36,815 nt of DNA, from contig CAADWS010000233.1 of NCBI GenBank assembly GCA_900752815.1, positions 1 to 36,815 of the forward strand, given 5' to 3'. This DNA comes from Bacteroidaceae bacterium. Lineage in GTDB: Bacteria; Bacteroidota; Bacteroidia; Bacteroidales; Bacteroidaceae. Each line of letters starts with the position of its first letter. Positions within the stretch are counted from its first letter, which is position 1. Position numbers and translations under genes: made by a program. The notes below the pieces were generated by a model that searched no databases, had not been told where the DNA came from, and was given only the letters and a program-made list of their open reading frames with translations. Below are positions 17,259 through 25,389 of the stretch, in pieces.

Positions 17259-20027
17259 ATGACCCGACTTTTGTTTCTCTCCATTTGCCTGTTTCTCTCC
17301 CTGGCAGCACAGGCACAAAGCCTTTCCGGAACGGTAGTGGACCGAACCACGAAGGAAGGACTCATGTCAGCCGCCGTACGGCTGACCGACACCGAAGGAA
17401 AATCCGTTTATTCATCAACCGACCTGAAGGGTGCCTTTCTGTTCAAGACCCTGCAGCAAGGAACTTACACCCTTCAGGTTTCCTATATCGGATACAAGAC
17501 ACACAAGCAAACCATAACCCTGGCCGCCGGCCAGAAGGACTCGGTGCGCATAGTGCTGGTTGAAGACGCCCAGCTCCTGGGCGAAGCCTCCGTCACCGTG
17601 CGGGCCACCCGTGCCGAACAGCGCGGCGACACGCTCTTCTATAATGCAAACGCATTCAAGGTTATGGAAGGAAGTTCCGCCGAAGATCTGCTGGCCAAAA
17701 TGCCCGGAATGGTTGTGGAAGGAGGCACCGTTGAGGCACAGGGCGAACAGGTGAAGAAAGTGCTGGTCGACGGAAAGGAGTTTTTTGACGGCGACGTCAA
17801 CCTCGCCATCAAGAATCTGCCGTCCGACATCATCGCCAGCATCGAGGTGTTCGACAAAAAGAGCGAACAGGCCGAATTTACCGGATTTGATGACGGAGAA
17901 GAGGTGAAAACCATCAACATCGTCACCAAAAAGGAATTCAGGCAAGGCACGTTCGGCGAACTCTATGGCGGCTATGGCACTGACAACCGTTACAAGCTGA
18001 ACGGAAACATCAACTTCTTCGATGACGACCGCCGCATCTCCATCCTGGGCATGTCCAACAACGTCAACCAGCAAAACTTTTCACAGGAAGACCTGGCCGG
18101 CGTCATGTCCGCCGGTGCCGGCGGACGCGGACGCGGCGGACGCGGAAGGAGAGGCGCCGGCGGCGGAGGAGGGGGCAGCAGCACCTCCGACTTCATGGTG
18201 GGCAGCCTGGGCGGAACCACCTCCACCAACGGACTGGGCCTCAACTACATTGACCAGTGGGGAGACAAAATGAAGGTGACGGGAAGCTATTTCTTCAATC
18301 AGTCCGACAACTTCACCAGCCAGCAGACACAGCGCGAATATTTCGAATCCGTATTGCCGGGAATGACCTACAGCGAATTTCAGGAAAGCAACATGGAAAA
18401 CTGGAACCACCGCTTCAACATGAAGTTCGACTATCAGCTGACCGACCGCACCTCGCTGCAAATCCGCCCCACACTGAGTTTCCAGAACAACGACCGCGAC
18501 GAACTCCTGCAGGGACAGAATCTGCTGGAAGGCATCACCAGCGGCGAAACCCAGACATCGGCCACCGGCAACACCAAGGCCTACAACCTCGGCGCCGACC
18601 TCATTCTCCGCCACCGCTTCCAGAAGGAAGGGCGCACGCTGTCACTCATGATGAGCGGAAAAATGAGCAATAACGACGGTGACACCTATACGGACTATCT
18701 CAACTCGATTTATGCCACCGGCGGCCTGCCGGCAGAGGACAGCTACAGCCAGCTCAAGCAGAACCTGGGGAAGCAATACAACCTCCGGTCCAACCTGAAC
18801 TACACCGAAAAACTGAACGATGCCATGCAGCTGCAGCTGGGATACAAAGTCGGCTACAGCGATGCTGAAAACGAACGCATGACCTACAAGTCCACCACCA
18901 TTGCCGACCTCTACGAGCAACTGGACGAAAGCCTGTCCAGCGAATACCAGTCCGGCTACCTCACCCAGGCCGGAAGCACCAGCCTGCGTTTCCGCGCCGG
19001 CAAACTCAACGCCTCGCTGGGCGTGGATGCCCAATGGGCAGAACTGACCGGCGACATGGTATTCCCACAGCCCGACAAACTTTCGCACCACTACTTCTCC
19101 CTGCTGCCCTCCTTCACGTTGCGCTATGCGCCCGACAAGACCAACTCCTTCCAGCTGCGATACCGGAGCAAGTCCTCCTCTCCCTCCGTGACCAGCCTGC
19201 AAAACGTGATTGACAACTCCAACCCGCTCTTCCTCTCGGCCGGTAACCCGAATCTGGACCAGCAACTCTCGCATACGGCCAACCTGCGCTATCTGCGGAC
19301 CACAGCATCGGCCCACACCTTTATCGCCATGATTGGTGCCACCCTCCAGCACGACTATGTGGGCGACAGCACCTTTGTAGCCCGGGAGGACACACCGCTC
19401 TCCCCGACAGTGACCCTCGAAAAGGGCGCCCAGTTCACCAGGCCCGTCAATATGGACGGCTACTACAGCCTCCAGTCGATGCTCACCTACGGCTTCCCCG
19501 TCGACCTTATCCGCAGCAACGTCAACGTCAGCCTGGCCGCCAATTATGCCAACGTGCCCACCATCTTCGACGGCGTCAAAAGCTATACCCGCGAACTGAA
19601 CCTCATACCCAAGCTGATTGTGGGAAGCAACATCAGCGAAAAACTGGACTTCACCGCCTCCTATTCAGCCGGCATCAACAAAATGTTCAGTTCGCTGAAC
19701 GCAACCTCCGGAAGCGACTACATCACCCACAACGCCACGGCCAAACTGGGATGGAGCTTCCTCTGGGACCTGACCTTCCGCACCACCTTCAACTACATCG
19801 GATATTCCGGACTGGACGCCGGCGCGGACGACTACTTCCTCTGGAATCTTTCCCTGGGAAAGAAATTCCTGAAAAACAATGCTGCCGAAATACGCATCGA
19901 GGCTTTTGACGTGCTGCAGCAGAACCAGGCATTCACCCACAGCACCGGAAGCAATTACTACGACTACGTAAGCAGCAACGTGCTGAAACCCTATGTCATG
20001 CTGAGCTTTGTCTATACCATCCGGTAA
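17259..20027 (+). CDS. TonB-receptor-like outer-membrane beta-barrel protein
   Basis: This 922-aa protein has a signal peptide ending near AQAQ (about 20). A carboxypeptidase-regulatory-like beta-sandwich follows (about 22-105; GTVVDRTTKEGLMSAAVRL). A plug-like region follows (about 115-230; VLVDGKEFFDGDVNLAIKNL, NIVTKKEF). A large beta-barrel ends in VMLSFVYTIR. This fits the OMP_b-brl_3 type of TonB-receptor relatives rather than SusC. Residues about 285-308 are almost only Gly, Arg, Ala and Ser and look like a low-complexity loop. There is no SusD partner. Placement beside a LytTR system and a small exported protein suggests a signal-controlled envelope function. The substrate is unknown. 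It is followed by a clear terminator. Confidence 0.88.
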   Translation: MTRLLFLSICLFLSLAAQAQSLSGTVVDRTTKEGLMSAAVRLTDTEGKSVYSSTDLKGAFLFKTLQQGTYTLQVSYIGYKTHKQTITLAAGQKDSVRIVLVEDAQLLGEASVTVRATRAEQRGDTLFYNANAFKVMEGSSAEDLLAKMPGMVVEGGTVEAQGEQVKKVLVDGKEFFDGDVNLAIKNLPSDIIASIEVFDKKSEQAEFTGFDDGEEVKTINIVTKKEFRQGTFGELYGGYGTDNRYKLNGNINFFDDDRRISILGMSNNVNQQNFSQEDLAGVMSAGAGGRGRGGRGRRGAGGGGGGSSTSDFMVGSLGGTTSTNGLGLNYIDQWGDKMKVTGSYFFNQSDNFTSQQTQREYFESVLPGMTYSEFQESNMENWNHRFNMKFDYQLTDRTSLQIRPTLSFQNNDRDELLQGQNLLEGITSGETQTSATGNTKAYNLGADLILRHRFQKEGRTLSLMMSGKMSNNDGDTYTDYLNSIYATGGLPAEDSYSQLKQNLGKQYNLRSNLNYTEKLNDAMQLQLGYKVGYSDAENERMTYKSTTIADLYEQLDESLSSEYQSGYLTQAGSTSLRFRAGKLNASLGVDAQWAELTGDMVFPQPDKLSHHYFSLLPSFTLRYAPDKTNSFQLRYRSKSSSPSVTSLQNVIDNSNPLFLSAGNPNLDQQLSHTANLRYLRTTASAHTFIAMIGATLQHDYVGDSTFVAREDTPLSPTVTLEKGAQFTRPVNMDGYYSLQSMLTYGFPVDLIRSNVNVSLAANYANVPTIFDGVKSYTRELNLIPKLIVGSNISEKLDFTASYSAGINKMFSSLNATSGSDYITHNATAKLGWSFLWDLTFRTTFNYIGYSGLDAGADDYFLWNLSLGKKFLKNNAAEIRIEAFDVLQQNQAFTHSTGSNYYDYVSSNVLKPYVMLSFVYTIR

Positions 20028-20058
20028 TTTTTTTCGTCAGGTCATTTTTTTGACATCA

Positions 20059-20098
20059 GGCGGTCATCGGCAGTTTTTCCCCGATGGCCGCCTTTTCT
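20059..20098 (+). terminator. Intrinsic terminator after the outer-membrane protein gene
   Basis: GGCGGTCATCGG (20059-20070) pairs with CCGATGGCCGCC (20081-20092) with one G-U wobble, around a 10-nt loop, followed by TTTTCTT. Confidence 0.85.
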
Positions 20099-20169
20099 TC
20101 ATGTCCGCCCCACACGGACAGAACCGCAGAAAAAGCGCCCGCCGGCATCCGCCGCTCCGTTTTTTTCCT

Positions 20170-20295
20170 TACATTTGTTTCCGACAGAGAAAAAACACCC
20201 CTTCCGTCCCCGGATACGGCGGAAGGCACTGACGTTCAACCCTCCGGGGAAGCGGGGCGGCATCTCCGCGTCCCGGCCTTTCTCCCCCTTTTTTT
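20170..20295 (+). promoter_or_regulatory. corA promoter box and structured leader (candidate attenuator)
   Basis: TACATTTG (20170-20177) matches the -7 consensus, but there is no good -33 box. The predicted leader is about 125 nt. It has a first hairpin, CCTTCCG (20200-20206) with CGGAAGG (20220-20226). A GC-rich imperfect hairpin (about 20246-20288) follows and runs into seven T residues (20289-20295), only 12 bases before the corA ATG. This is terminator-like and could make expression conditional, for example on Mg2+. No known riboswitch class was recognised. Confidence 0.45.
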
Positions 20296-20307
20296 GACCG
20301 ATTAGCC

Positions 20308-21348
20308 ATGGCACAGAACAATCTCTTGAGCGAACAGCTGAAATACACGGGCAGCGCAACGACTCCCACCCACCTGCATCTCTACAGCTACCGCCCCGAC
20401 GGAGTGGCAACCACCCGCTGCGAAAGCCTGGAATCCCTCCTGCCGCAACTCAGGGACGACGCCATCAACTGGATTCAGGTGTATGGCCTGCAGGACACGG
20501 CCACCGTCAAAAGCCTGTGCGAATATTTCTGCATCGACTTCCTCACCACGCAGGACATCCTCAACGCCAACCATCAGACCAAAGTCGAAGAGCACGACCA
20601 TTACAACGTCGTCATCGTCAAGCAGCTCATGCCCAAGGGCGAGGAAGAATACGAATCGCAGCAAATCTGCATCGTGCAAGGCGAAAGCTACGTCCTGACC
20701 TTTGCCGAACGCGACACCGACCTCTTCGGCGGCATCCACACCGCCCTCGAAAAGAACATTCTGAAAATCCGCAACCGCCAGTCCGACTACCTGCTCAGCG
20801 TCATCCTCAACAGCATCATGGGCGGCTTCATGTCCATCCTCTCACAGATGGAGGACGAACTGGAGGACATGGAGGAGCAGTTTCTCGCCGCCTCCACCGC
20901 CCAGCTGCCCACCATCGAGAACATACAGCATTATCGCCGCAACTACCGGCTCATCAAAAAGAGCATCTTCCCGCTGAAGGAGCAAATCAACAAGCTCTTC
21001 CACAACGACAACCTGCTGCTGCACAAAGCCAACCGCCCCTTCTTCAACGACGTGAACGACCACCTGCAGTTTGTCCTGCAAACCCTCGAAGGCTGCCGCG
21101 ACCTGCTCTCGGCCCTCATCGACCTCTATCTTTCGAACAACGACCAGCGCATGAACGGCATCATGAAGCAGCTCACCATCGTCTCCACCGTCTTCATCCC
21201 CCTGACCTTCATGGCCGGCATCTGGGGCATGAACTTCCAGTGGATGCCCGAACTCGGCTGGAAATACGGCTACCTGCTGGCCTGGACGCTGATGATTGTC
21301 GTAGCCGTTTCGGTATACGTATACCTGAAATACAAAAAGTGGAATTGA
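20308..21348 (+). CDS. corA: CorA-family magnesium/cobalt transporter
   Basis: This 346-aa inner-membrane channel-like protein would import Mg2+ as a pentamer. The long cytoplasmic N-terminal domain includes an acidic helix (MEDELEDMEEQFLAA). The two C-terminal transmembrane helices are QLTIVSTVFIPLTFMAGIWG and YLLAWTLMIVVAVSVYVYLK. The GMN signature (307-309) follows the first helix, as required for selectivity. The protein ends in a basic tail, KYKKWN. The length is within the CorA range (315-370). The gene stands alone between two terminator-like structures, with a structured leader before it. Confidence 0.93.
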   Translation: MAQNNLLSEQLKYTGSATTPTHLHLYSYRPDGVATTRCESLESLLPQLRDDAINWIQVYGLQDTATVKSLCEYFCIDFLTTQDILNANHQTKVEEHDHYNVVIVKQLMPKGEEEYESQQICIVQGESYVLTFAERDTDLFGGIHTALEKNILKIRNRQSDYLLSVILNSIMGGFMSILSQMEDELEDMEEQFLAASTAQLPTIENIQHYRRNYRLIKKSIFPLKEQINKLFHNDNLLLHKANRPFFNDVNDHLQFVLQTLEGCRDLLSALIDLYLSNNDQRMNGIMKQLTIVSTVFIPLTFMAGIWGMNFQWMPELGWKYGYLLAWTLMIVVAVSVYVYLKYKKWN

Positions 21349-21476
21349 AAACCGCCCCGACGGAATGCGGTGCCTCCTGCAGAAGGCGCGGAAAACACGC
21401 CGCAGGAGGAGAAGAAAGAATGGCAACGCGGGGGAAACGGACAACTGGAAAAACGGGAACAGAGGGGAAAAACAAA

Positions 21477-21560
21477 ACCTGCTTCCGTTTTTCCTACGGC
21501 TCCATTTGTTTTTTCTATGGCTCCAACTGTTTTTCCCACGGCTCCACTTGTTTTCCTCCT
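21477..21560. repeat. 21-bp tandem repeat, four imperfect copies
   Basis: Units begin near 21477, 21498, 21519 and 21540, with a consensus close to GGCTCCAxYTG followed by a T-rich, then CC-rich half. The second to fourth copies share GGCTCCA and TGTTTT. A degenerate fifth unit may begin at 21561. The 21-bp period keeps a reading frame, but no start or conserved product supports translation. It is intergenic, downstream of corA and upstream of the LRR gene. Confidence 0.75.
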
Positions 21561-21830
21561 GAATCCATCCGTCTCTCCAGAGTCTTCCCGCCCTCTTGGA
21601 ACGTTCCGGCGGGAGAGGACAGAACAGCCGGCTCCGCTCACTCGGACATGAACCCGACAACAGTCCTTCCTGCTCCCGACGGGCATTCTCCCGCAGGCAA
21701 GGAAAGAGTAGGGGAGGAAGCCGTTTCATATTGGTTGCATCGGCAACGCTCCCTGCTCTATGGTAGCCAAAGCCGCAGAAAGCCAAAGTTTTTTCATCCG
21801 TCCACCAACCGGAGCATGACAAATATTGCG

Positions 21831-21838
21831 TAAATTCG
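21831..21838 (+). promoter_or_regulatory. Candidate -7 box for the BspA-like gene
   Basis: TAAATTCG differs from TAnnTTTG at one position and would give a leader of about 45 nt. It sits inside GCG-taaatt-CGC. No TTTG is found 19-21 bases upstream, so support is modest. Confidence 0.35.
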
Positions 21839-21888
21839 CACCAGAGAAAATATTGATAACTCACTCTCCCTTGCAAACATCGGAAAAC

Positions 21889-24507
21889 ATGAAACATTAC
21901 AGGCTGACACACTTCCTGCTCACACTGCTCTTCGCACAGGGCACGGCCCTCTTCGCACACGACTTCGAAACCGGCGGCATTTTCTATGCTTTCAACGGCG
22001 ACGGCACCGTCCGCGTCACCAGCGACGGAAACGGAAACCACCGGTATGCCGGCGACATCGTGATTCCGGCTACGGTCACCCACGACGGCACAACCTATCC
22101 CGTTACCTCCATCGGTTACCAGGCCTTTGCCTGGTGCGACACGCTTACCTCCATCAAAATTCCCGACAACGTGACCACAATCTCCGAGTCTGCCTTCTAC
22201 AAATGTACGCGGCTGAAATCCGTTGAAATCGGCTGCGGCATCACCAACGTCAAGGATGACGCCTTCCACAGCTGCGACAGCCTCGAATACCTCAGCCTCA
22301 ACAGCCCGCACATCAAGTCGTGGTTCTCCAACAAGTCCTCTATCCGGGAAATTGCCTTGGGCGACAGCGTCAGGAGCCTGGACTACAATGCCTTCTATAA
22401 TTGCAACGGACTGAAGAAAATCAACATTCCCCTCCATGTCACCTTCATACATTCCGATGCCTTCTACGGCTGCCCCATCGAGGAACTTTCCCTGAACTGC
22501 AGGAATGTCGGCACGTGGTTCAGGGACAAGGCGTCCATCAGGACCGTCACCCTGGGCGACAGCGTCAGGAGTCTGGGCTACCGCGCCTTCTCCGACTGCA
22601 TCAAACTCACCGCCATCCGCATCCCGGGCAACGTCGCTTCCATCGGGCAGAGCGCATTCTCCGATTGTGCGGCACTGGAGTCGGTGGAGATGGCCGAAGG
22701 AGTCCGCCTCATCGGCGACGGCGCCTTCTCCAACTGCGGCCGGCTGAGTCGCCTCCACCTGCCTGCCAGCCTCGACAGCATCGGCGCATCTGCCTTCATC
22801 AAATGCAGCAGCCTGACCTCGCTCTGCCTTCCCGATTCCACGGCATACATCGGGGCCGCGGCCTTCAGCACCTGCAGAGGCCTCGTCTCCGCCAGTCTGG
22901 GCCGGTGCCTGGGAGAAATCCCTGAAAGCGCTTTCAACTATTGCACCGCTCTGAAAACGGTGGAAATCCCCGACAGCGTCACCTCCGTCGGCAGGACTGC
23001 CTTCTTCGGATGCGGACAACTGACAGCCGTGGAGCTTCCCGACAACGTCCGGTGGATCGCCGACGGCGCCTTCAGCCGTTGCACGTCACTGCGCTACGTC
23101 AGCATCGGCCGGCATCTCCAGTCGACGGGCGAACTGCCCTTCGACGAATGCACCCGCCTGGATTCCGTGAGAATCAACCAGCCGGTGCCGCCGGCACTCC
23201 ATGTTTCCGGCCTCACCCTCCATGCCAGAACGCTGGAAGTGCCGGTGGGAGCTACGGTGGACTATGCCGCAGACCCCTATTGGGGCGAAATAGAATGCAT
23301 CTATGCCCTCGACGGCACCACCCGCAAATATCCTGTGCTGCAACCGGTGGCCGAAGACGGCGACACACTCCTTTCCGTGGCCGAAGGAAAAGGCATCGAA
23401 CTGGGAGAAAACGAGCAGGCCACGGTCGCCGTCATCCGTCCGGATGCCGCAGCGCACAGCCTGATGATGCTGCGCGATGCCGACATCTCAGCGGCCGTCT
23501 GCCAGGGAGACTACCGCTTTTCGCCGCTCCCGCGCCACCGCGACAACCTCATACACACCTATTCCTATCCGCTCACCGACGTGACCCTGCCGACAAGCGG
23601 CAGCCTGACCGACAGGATTCCCCTGGAGGAAGCTGAAAACATCTACAGCCTGAAAATCCGCGGAAAAATCAACGGAACCGACCTCCTGTTCATCCGGAAA
23701 ATGAAAAATCTGAAACTGCTCGACCTGAAGGAAGCCAGCATCGTCAGCGGCGGCATGAACTACTATGAGGACTACCACTCGGAGAACGACATCATCGGCG
23801 ACTACACCTTCACTGACAACTGGCAGCTGCTGAGCATCCGCTTTCCTGAGAACATCACCGCCATCGGCAAATTTGCCTGCAAGGGCATCTCCCTGAGAGC
23901 CGTCACCATTCCCAATCAGGTGACAAGCATCGGCTACCGTGCCTTCGACAACTGCGTCCAGCTGACATCCGTCCGCCTCGGCAGCAGCGTCACCCTCATC
24001 GACGAATACGCCTTCAACAGTTGTCCGCTCACCGCCATCAGCTTTCCCGCCGCCCTCACCACCATCGGCGACGGCGCCTTCCAGAACTGCAGCCGCCTCG
24101 CCTCCGTCGAATTCCCGGCCAGCGTCACCTCGCTCGGCAAGAATGCCTTTTTCAATTGCGACGGACTCACCGCCGTCATCTCCCGCAACACGACTCCGCC
24201 GGAAATCAGGCATTTCGACAACGAATGGACATTCGACACCCCGACGGCCGAAAGGGCCACCCTCTACGTTCCGGCCGGCTGCAGGACCCTCTACTGGCTG
24301 CACCCTTACTGGGGCCGGTTTGCCAACATTGTGGAGTCGAACCTCTCGGGCATCGACGACGTACCTGCCGACGGTGCGGAGAGCCGCCCGAACAACGACC
24401 GCTCCGTCTATACCCTCGACGGGAAGAAAGTGGCAGAGGATGGCCGTTACCACCACCTGCCGGCGGGCATCTATATCATCGGCGGACGGAAAGTCCTGCT
24501 GAAATAG
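21889..24507 (+). CDS. Secreted BspA-type leucine-rich-repeat protein
   Basis: This 872-aa surface or secreted protein starts at the ATG at 21889, which gives a clear signal peptide (MKHYRLTHFLLTLLFAQG). An in-frame upstream ATG (21826) would add 21 residues and hide it. Two blocks of LRR_5 repeats (about 73-425 and 640-765) show AFxxC, LTSVxxPxSVTSIG and similar units. Two units carry an unusual WFxxKxSIR insert followed by GDSVRSL. Each block ends in a YADPYWGEIE/LHPYWGRF segment, as BspA-like proteins often do. The C-terminus (VYTLDGKKVAEDG, then GIYIIGGRKVLLK) is a tail motif common in exported Bacteroidetes proteins. Such proteins often mediate adhesion, but the ligand here is unknown. 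A 17-bp terminator follows. Confidence 0.88.
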   Translation: MKHYRLTHFLLTLLFAQGTALFAHDFETGGIFYAFNGDGTVRVTSDGNGNHRYAGDIVIPATVTHDGTTYPVTSIGYQAFAWCDTLTSIKIPDNVTTISESAFYKCTRLKSVEIGCGITNVKDDAFHSCDSLEYLSLNSPHIKSWFSNKSSIREIALGDSVRSLDYNAFYNCNGLKKINIPLHVTFIHSDAFYGCPIEELSLNCRNVGTWFRDKASIRTVTLGDSVRSLGYRAFSDCIKLTAIRIPGNVASIGQSAFSDCAALESVEMAEGVRLIGDGAFSNCGRLSRLHLPASLDSIGASAFIKCSSLTSLCLPDSTAYIGAAAFSTCRGLVSASLGRCLGEIPESAFNYCTALKTVEIPDSVTSVGRTAFFGCGQLTAVELPDNVRWIADGAFSRCTSLRYVSIGRHLQSTGELPFDECTRLDSVRINQPVPPALHVSGLTLHARTLEVPVGATVDYAADPYWGEIECIYALDGTTRKYPVLQPVAEDGDTLLSVAEGKGIELGENEQATVAVIRPDAAAHSLMMLRDADISAAVCQGDYRFSPLPRHRDNLIHTYSYPLTDVTLPTSGSLTDRIPLEEAENIYSLKIRGKINGTDLLFIRKMKNLKLLDLKEASIVSGGMNYYEDYHSENDIIGDYTFTDNWQLLSIRFPENITAIGKFACKGISLRAVTIPNQVTSIGYRAFDNCVQLTSVRLGSSVTLIDEYAFNSCPLTAISFPAALTTIGDGAFQNCSRLASVEFPASVTSLGKNAFFNCDGLTAVISRNTTPPEIRHFDNEWTFDTPTAERATLYVPAGCRTLYWLHPYWGRFANIVESNLSGIDDVPADGAESRPNNDRSVYTLDGKKVAEDGRYHHLPAGIYIIGGRKVLLK

Positions 24508-24629
24508 CCGCAAGGGAATCCCCAGGCGGAAAGAAAAATTACTCCTTGCAGGAAATGTTTTCCTCCTTGCCAGCCCGGGTGTCCTCTTTCCCGCCGGACA
24601 CGAAGTGCGTGCTGTTCCCTGCTGACGCT

Positions 24630-24678
24630 GATACGGTTTCGGAATGTGTGCTGTCATTCCGAAACCGTATCTTCTTTT
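24630..24678 (+). terminator. Intrinsic terminator after the BspA-like gene
   Basis: GATACGGTTTCGGAATG (24630-24646) pairs perfectly over 17 bp with 24655-24671 around an 8-nt loop, followed by TTCTTTT. It is the longest perfect hairpin in the window and lies about 120 bases after the LRR gene stop. Confidence 0.85.
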
Positions 24679-24862
24679 GAAGCCGCTACCGTCCGGCACA
24701 GGCTGTCATCACTCGTTCTCCCCCGGCCGGCAGCCCTCGCCCGCGAAGGGAGTCCCGGTGCCGCGGCAACCGGACGTACGCCACACGCCACATTTTGCCC
24801 TGCTATTCATTTTATCTATGGTTGCATTGAAAAAAACGGTTGTTCCTTTGCTTAGCGGAAAG

Positions 24863-24870
24863 TAATTTTG
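24863..24870 (+). promoter_or_regulatory. Candidate promoter of the ferredoxin gene
   Basis: TAATTTTG matches TAnnTTTG. GTTG (24839-24842) lies 20 bases upstream as a near match to the -33 TTTG. The expected leader is about 95-100 nt. Confidence 0.5.
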
Positions 24871-24974
24871 CCACGTCATTCAAGCACTTCTTTTATGAAA
24901 ACAGGAAACGCCGACGCACAGGCGCCTGAAACCTTTTGCACACAACAGTAAAAAACCATTTTTTTCTACCCGCC

Positions 24975-25157
24975 ATGAACTATTTTATCGACCCCAACAT
25001 CTGTCCTCAGGACCACGTCTGTCCTCTCATCGCACTTTGTCCGGTGAATGCCATTAGCCAGAACGAAAACGGCTTGCCCGTCATCGACGATACCAAGTGC
25101 ATAAAGTGCGGAAAATGTGCCCGGACATGCCCGAAGCATGCCGTCATAAAGAGATAA
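24975..25157 (+). CDS. Small seven-cysteine ferredoxin
   Basis: This 60-aa cytoplasmic iron-sulfur protein starts at the ATG at 24975 (MNYFIDPNICPQ). An upstream in-frame ATG (24936) would add 13 unsupported residues. The C-terminal motif C42-IK-C45-GK-C48-ART-C52-P is the classic CX2CX2CX3CP. The N-terminal half has C10-X5-C16-X5-C22-P instead of a second classic motif. Seven cysteines would fit one 4Fe-4S cluster (22, 42, 45, 48) plus a three-cysteine site (10, 16, 52), as in 7Fe ferredoxins, which is inference. The electron partner is unknown. It stands alone, convergent with the GH2 gene across a MITE-like element. Confidence 0.88.
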   Translation: MNYFIDPNICPQDHVCPLIALCPVNAISQNENGLPVIDDTKCIKCGKCARTCPKHAVIKR

Positions 25158-25202
25158 GACCCGCCGCGGCACCCGCATACCTTACAAGGGTCATGCAGCC
25201 TG

Positions 25203-25388
25203 AAAGGGGGTGACCCAAAAATCAAATTTCATAAAGGCGAACTTACAAACAGTAAGTTGGTCATCGTAATTCCATTAATAAGAGCCTTATCAAACTCCTT
25301 TTTTGGTGCTTTGACAAGGCTCTTTAATACTTAGAACTTACAATTTGAATTTCTTAGAAAATGTATTTTACTTTTGGGTCACCCCCCC
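25203..25388. mobile_element. MITE-like element with terminal inverted repeats
   Basis: GGGGGTGACCCAAAA (25206-25220) and its exact reverse complement (25372-25386) bound an AT-rich segment of about 181 bp with no gene. With flanking bases, the ends read GAAaGGGGG and GAAgGGGGG outward. Inside are AACTTAC-aaaca-GTAAGTT (25240-25258) and a long hairpin, AGAGCCTTATCAAA (25281-25294) with TTTGACAAGGCTCT (25310-25323), 13 of 14 paired. Size, termini and lack of coding capacity fit a non-autonomous transposable element. No clear target duplication was found. It abuts the GH2 stop codon and could act as a terminator for both convergent genes. Confidence 0.75.
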
Positions 25389-25389
25389 T

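Larger units (their letters stand above)
21349..21888. other. corA-BspA intergenic region (540 bp)
   Basis: Just after corA is a hairpin, CCTCCTGC (21373-21380) with GCAGGAGG (21402-21409), plus an inner GGCG/CGCC. It lacks a U-tract on either strand. Next comes the 21-bp tandem repeat (21477-21560). A small GTTGC-atcg-GCAAC hairpin lies at 21734-21747. The last 60 bases hold a promoter-like box. Several open frames here follow the repeat and have no start context, so I see no credible gene. Confidence 0.7.
24508..24974. other. BspA-ferredoxin intergenic region (467 bp)
   Basis: It holds the strong terminator at 24630-24678. A GC-rich stretch with no recognisable element (about 24680-24790) follows, then an AT-rich part with a promoter-like box at 24863. 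Short open frames at 24644-24865 overlap the terminator and look non-coding. Confidence 0.6.

Noticed and set aside
17259..20027. SusC-type nutrient receptor
   Set aside because: There is no SusD neighbour. The length and plug/barrel sequence fit the carboxypeptidase-regulatory-like OMP_b-brl_3 type better.
21477..21560. CRISPR array
   Set aside because: The 21-bp units are directly contiguous without spacers and are imperfect. No cas gene is in the window.
20842..23019. 725-codon open frame on the - strand
   Set aside because: It is antisense to the end of corA and the LRR gene. Its repetitive look mirrors the LRR repeats and the 21-bp tandem repeat.
24508..24974. tRNA or other structured RNA gene
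   Set aside because: The only strong structure is the 17-bp terminator hairpin. No cloverleaf or known RNA motif was found here or elsewhere in the window.
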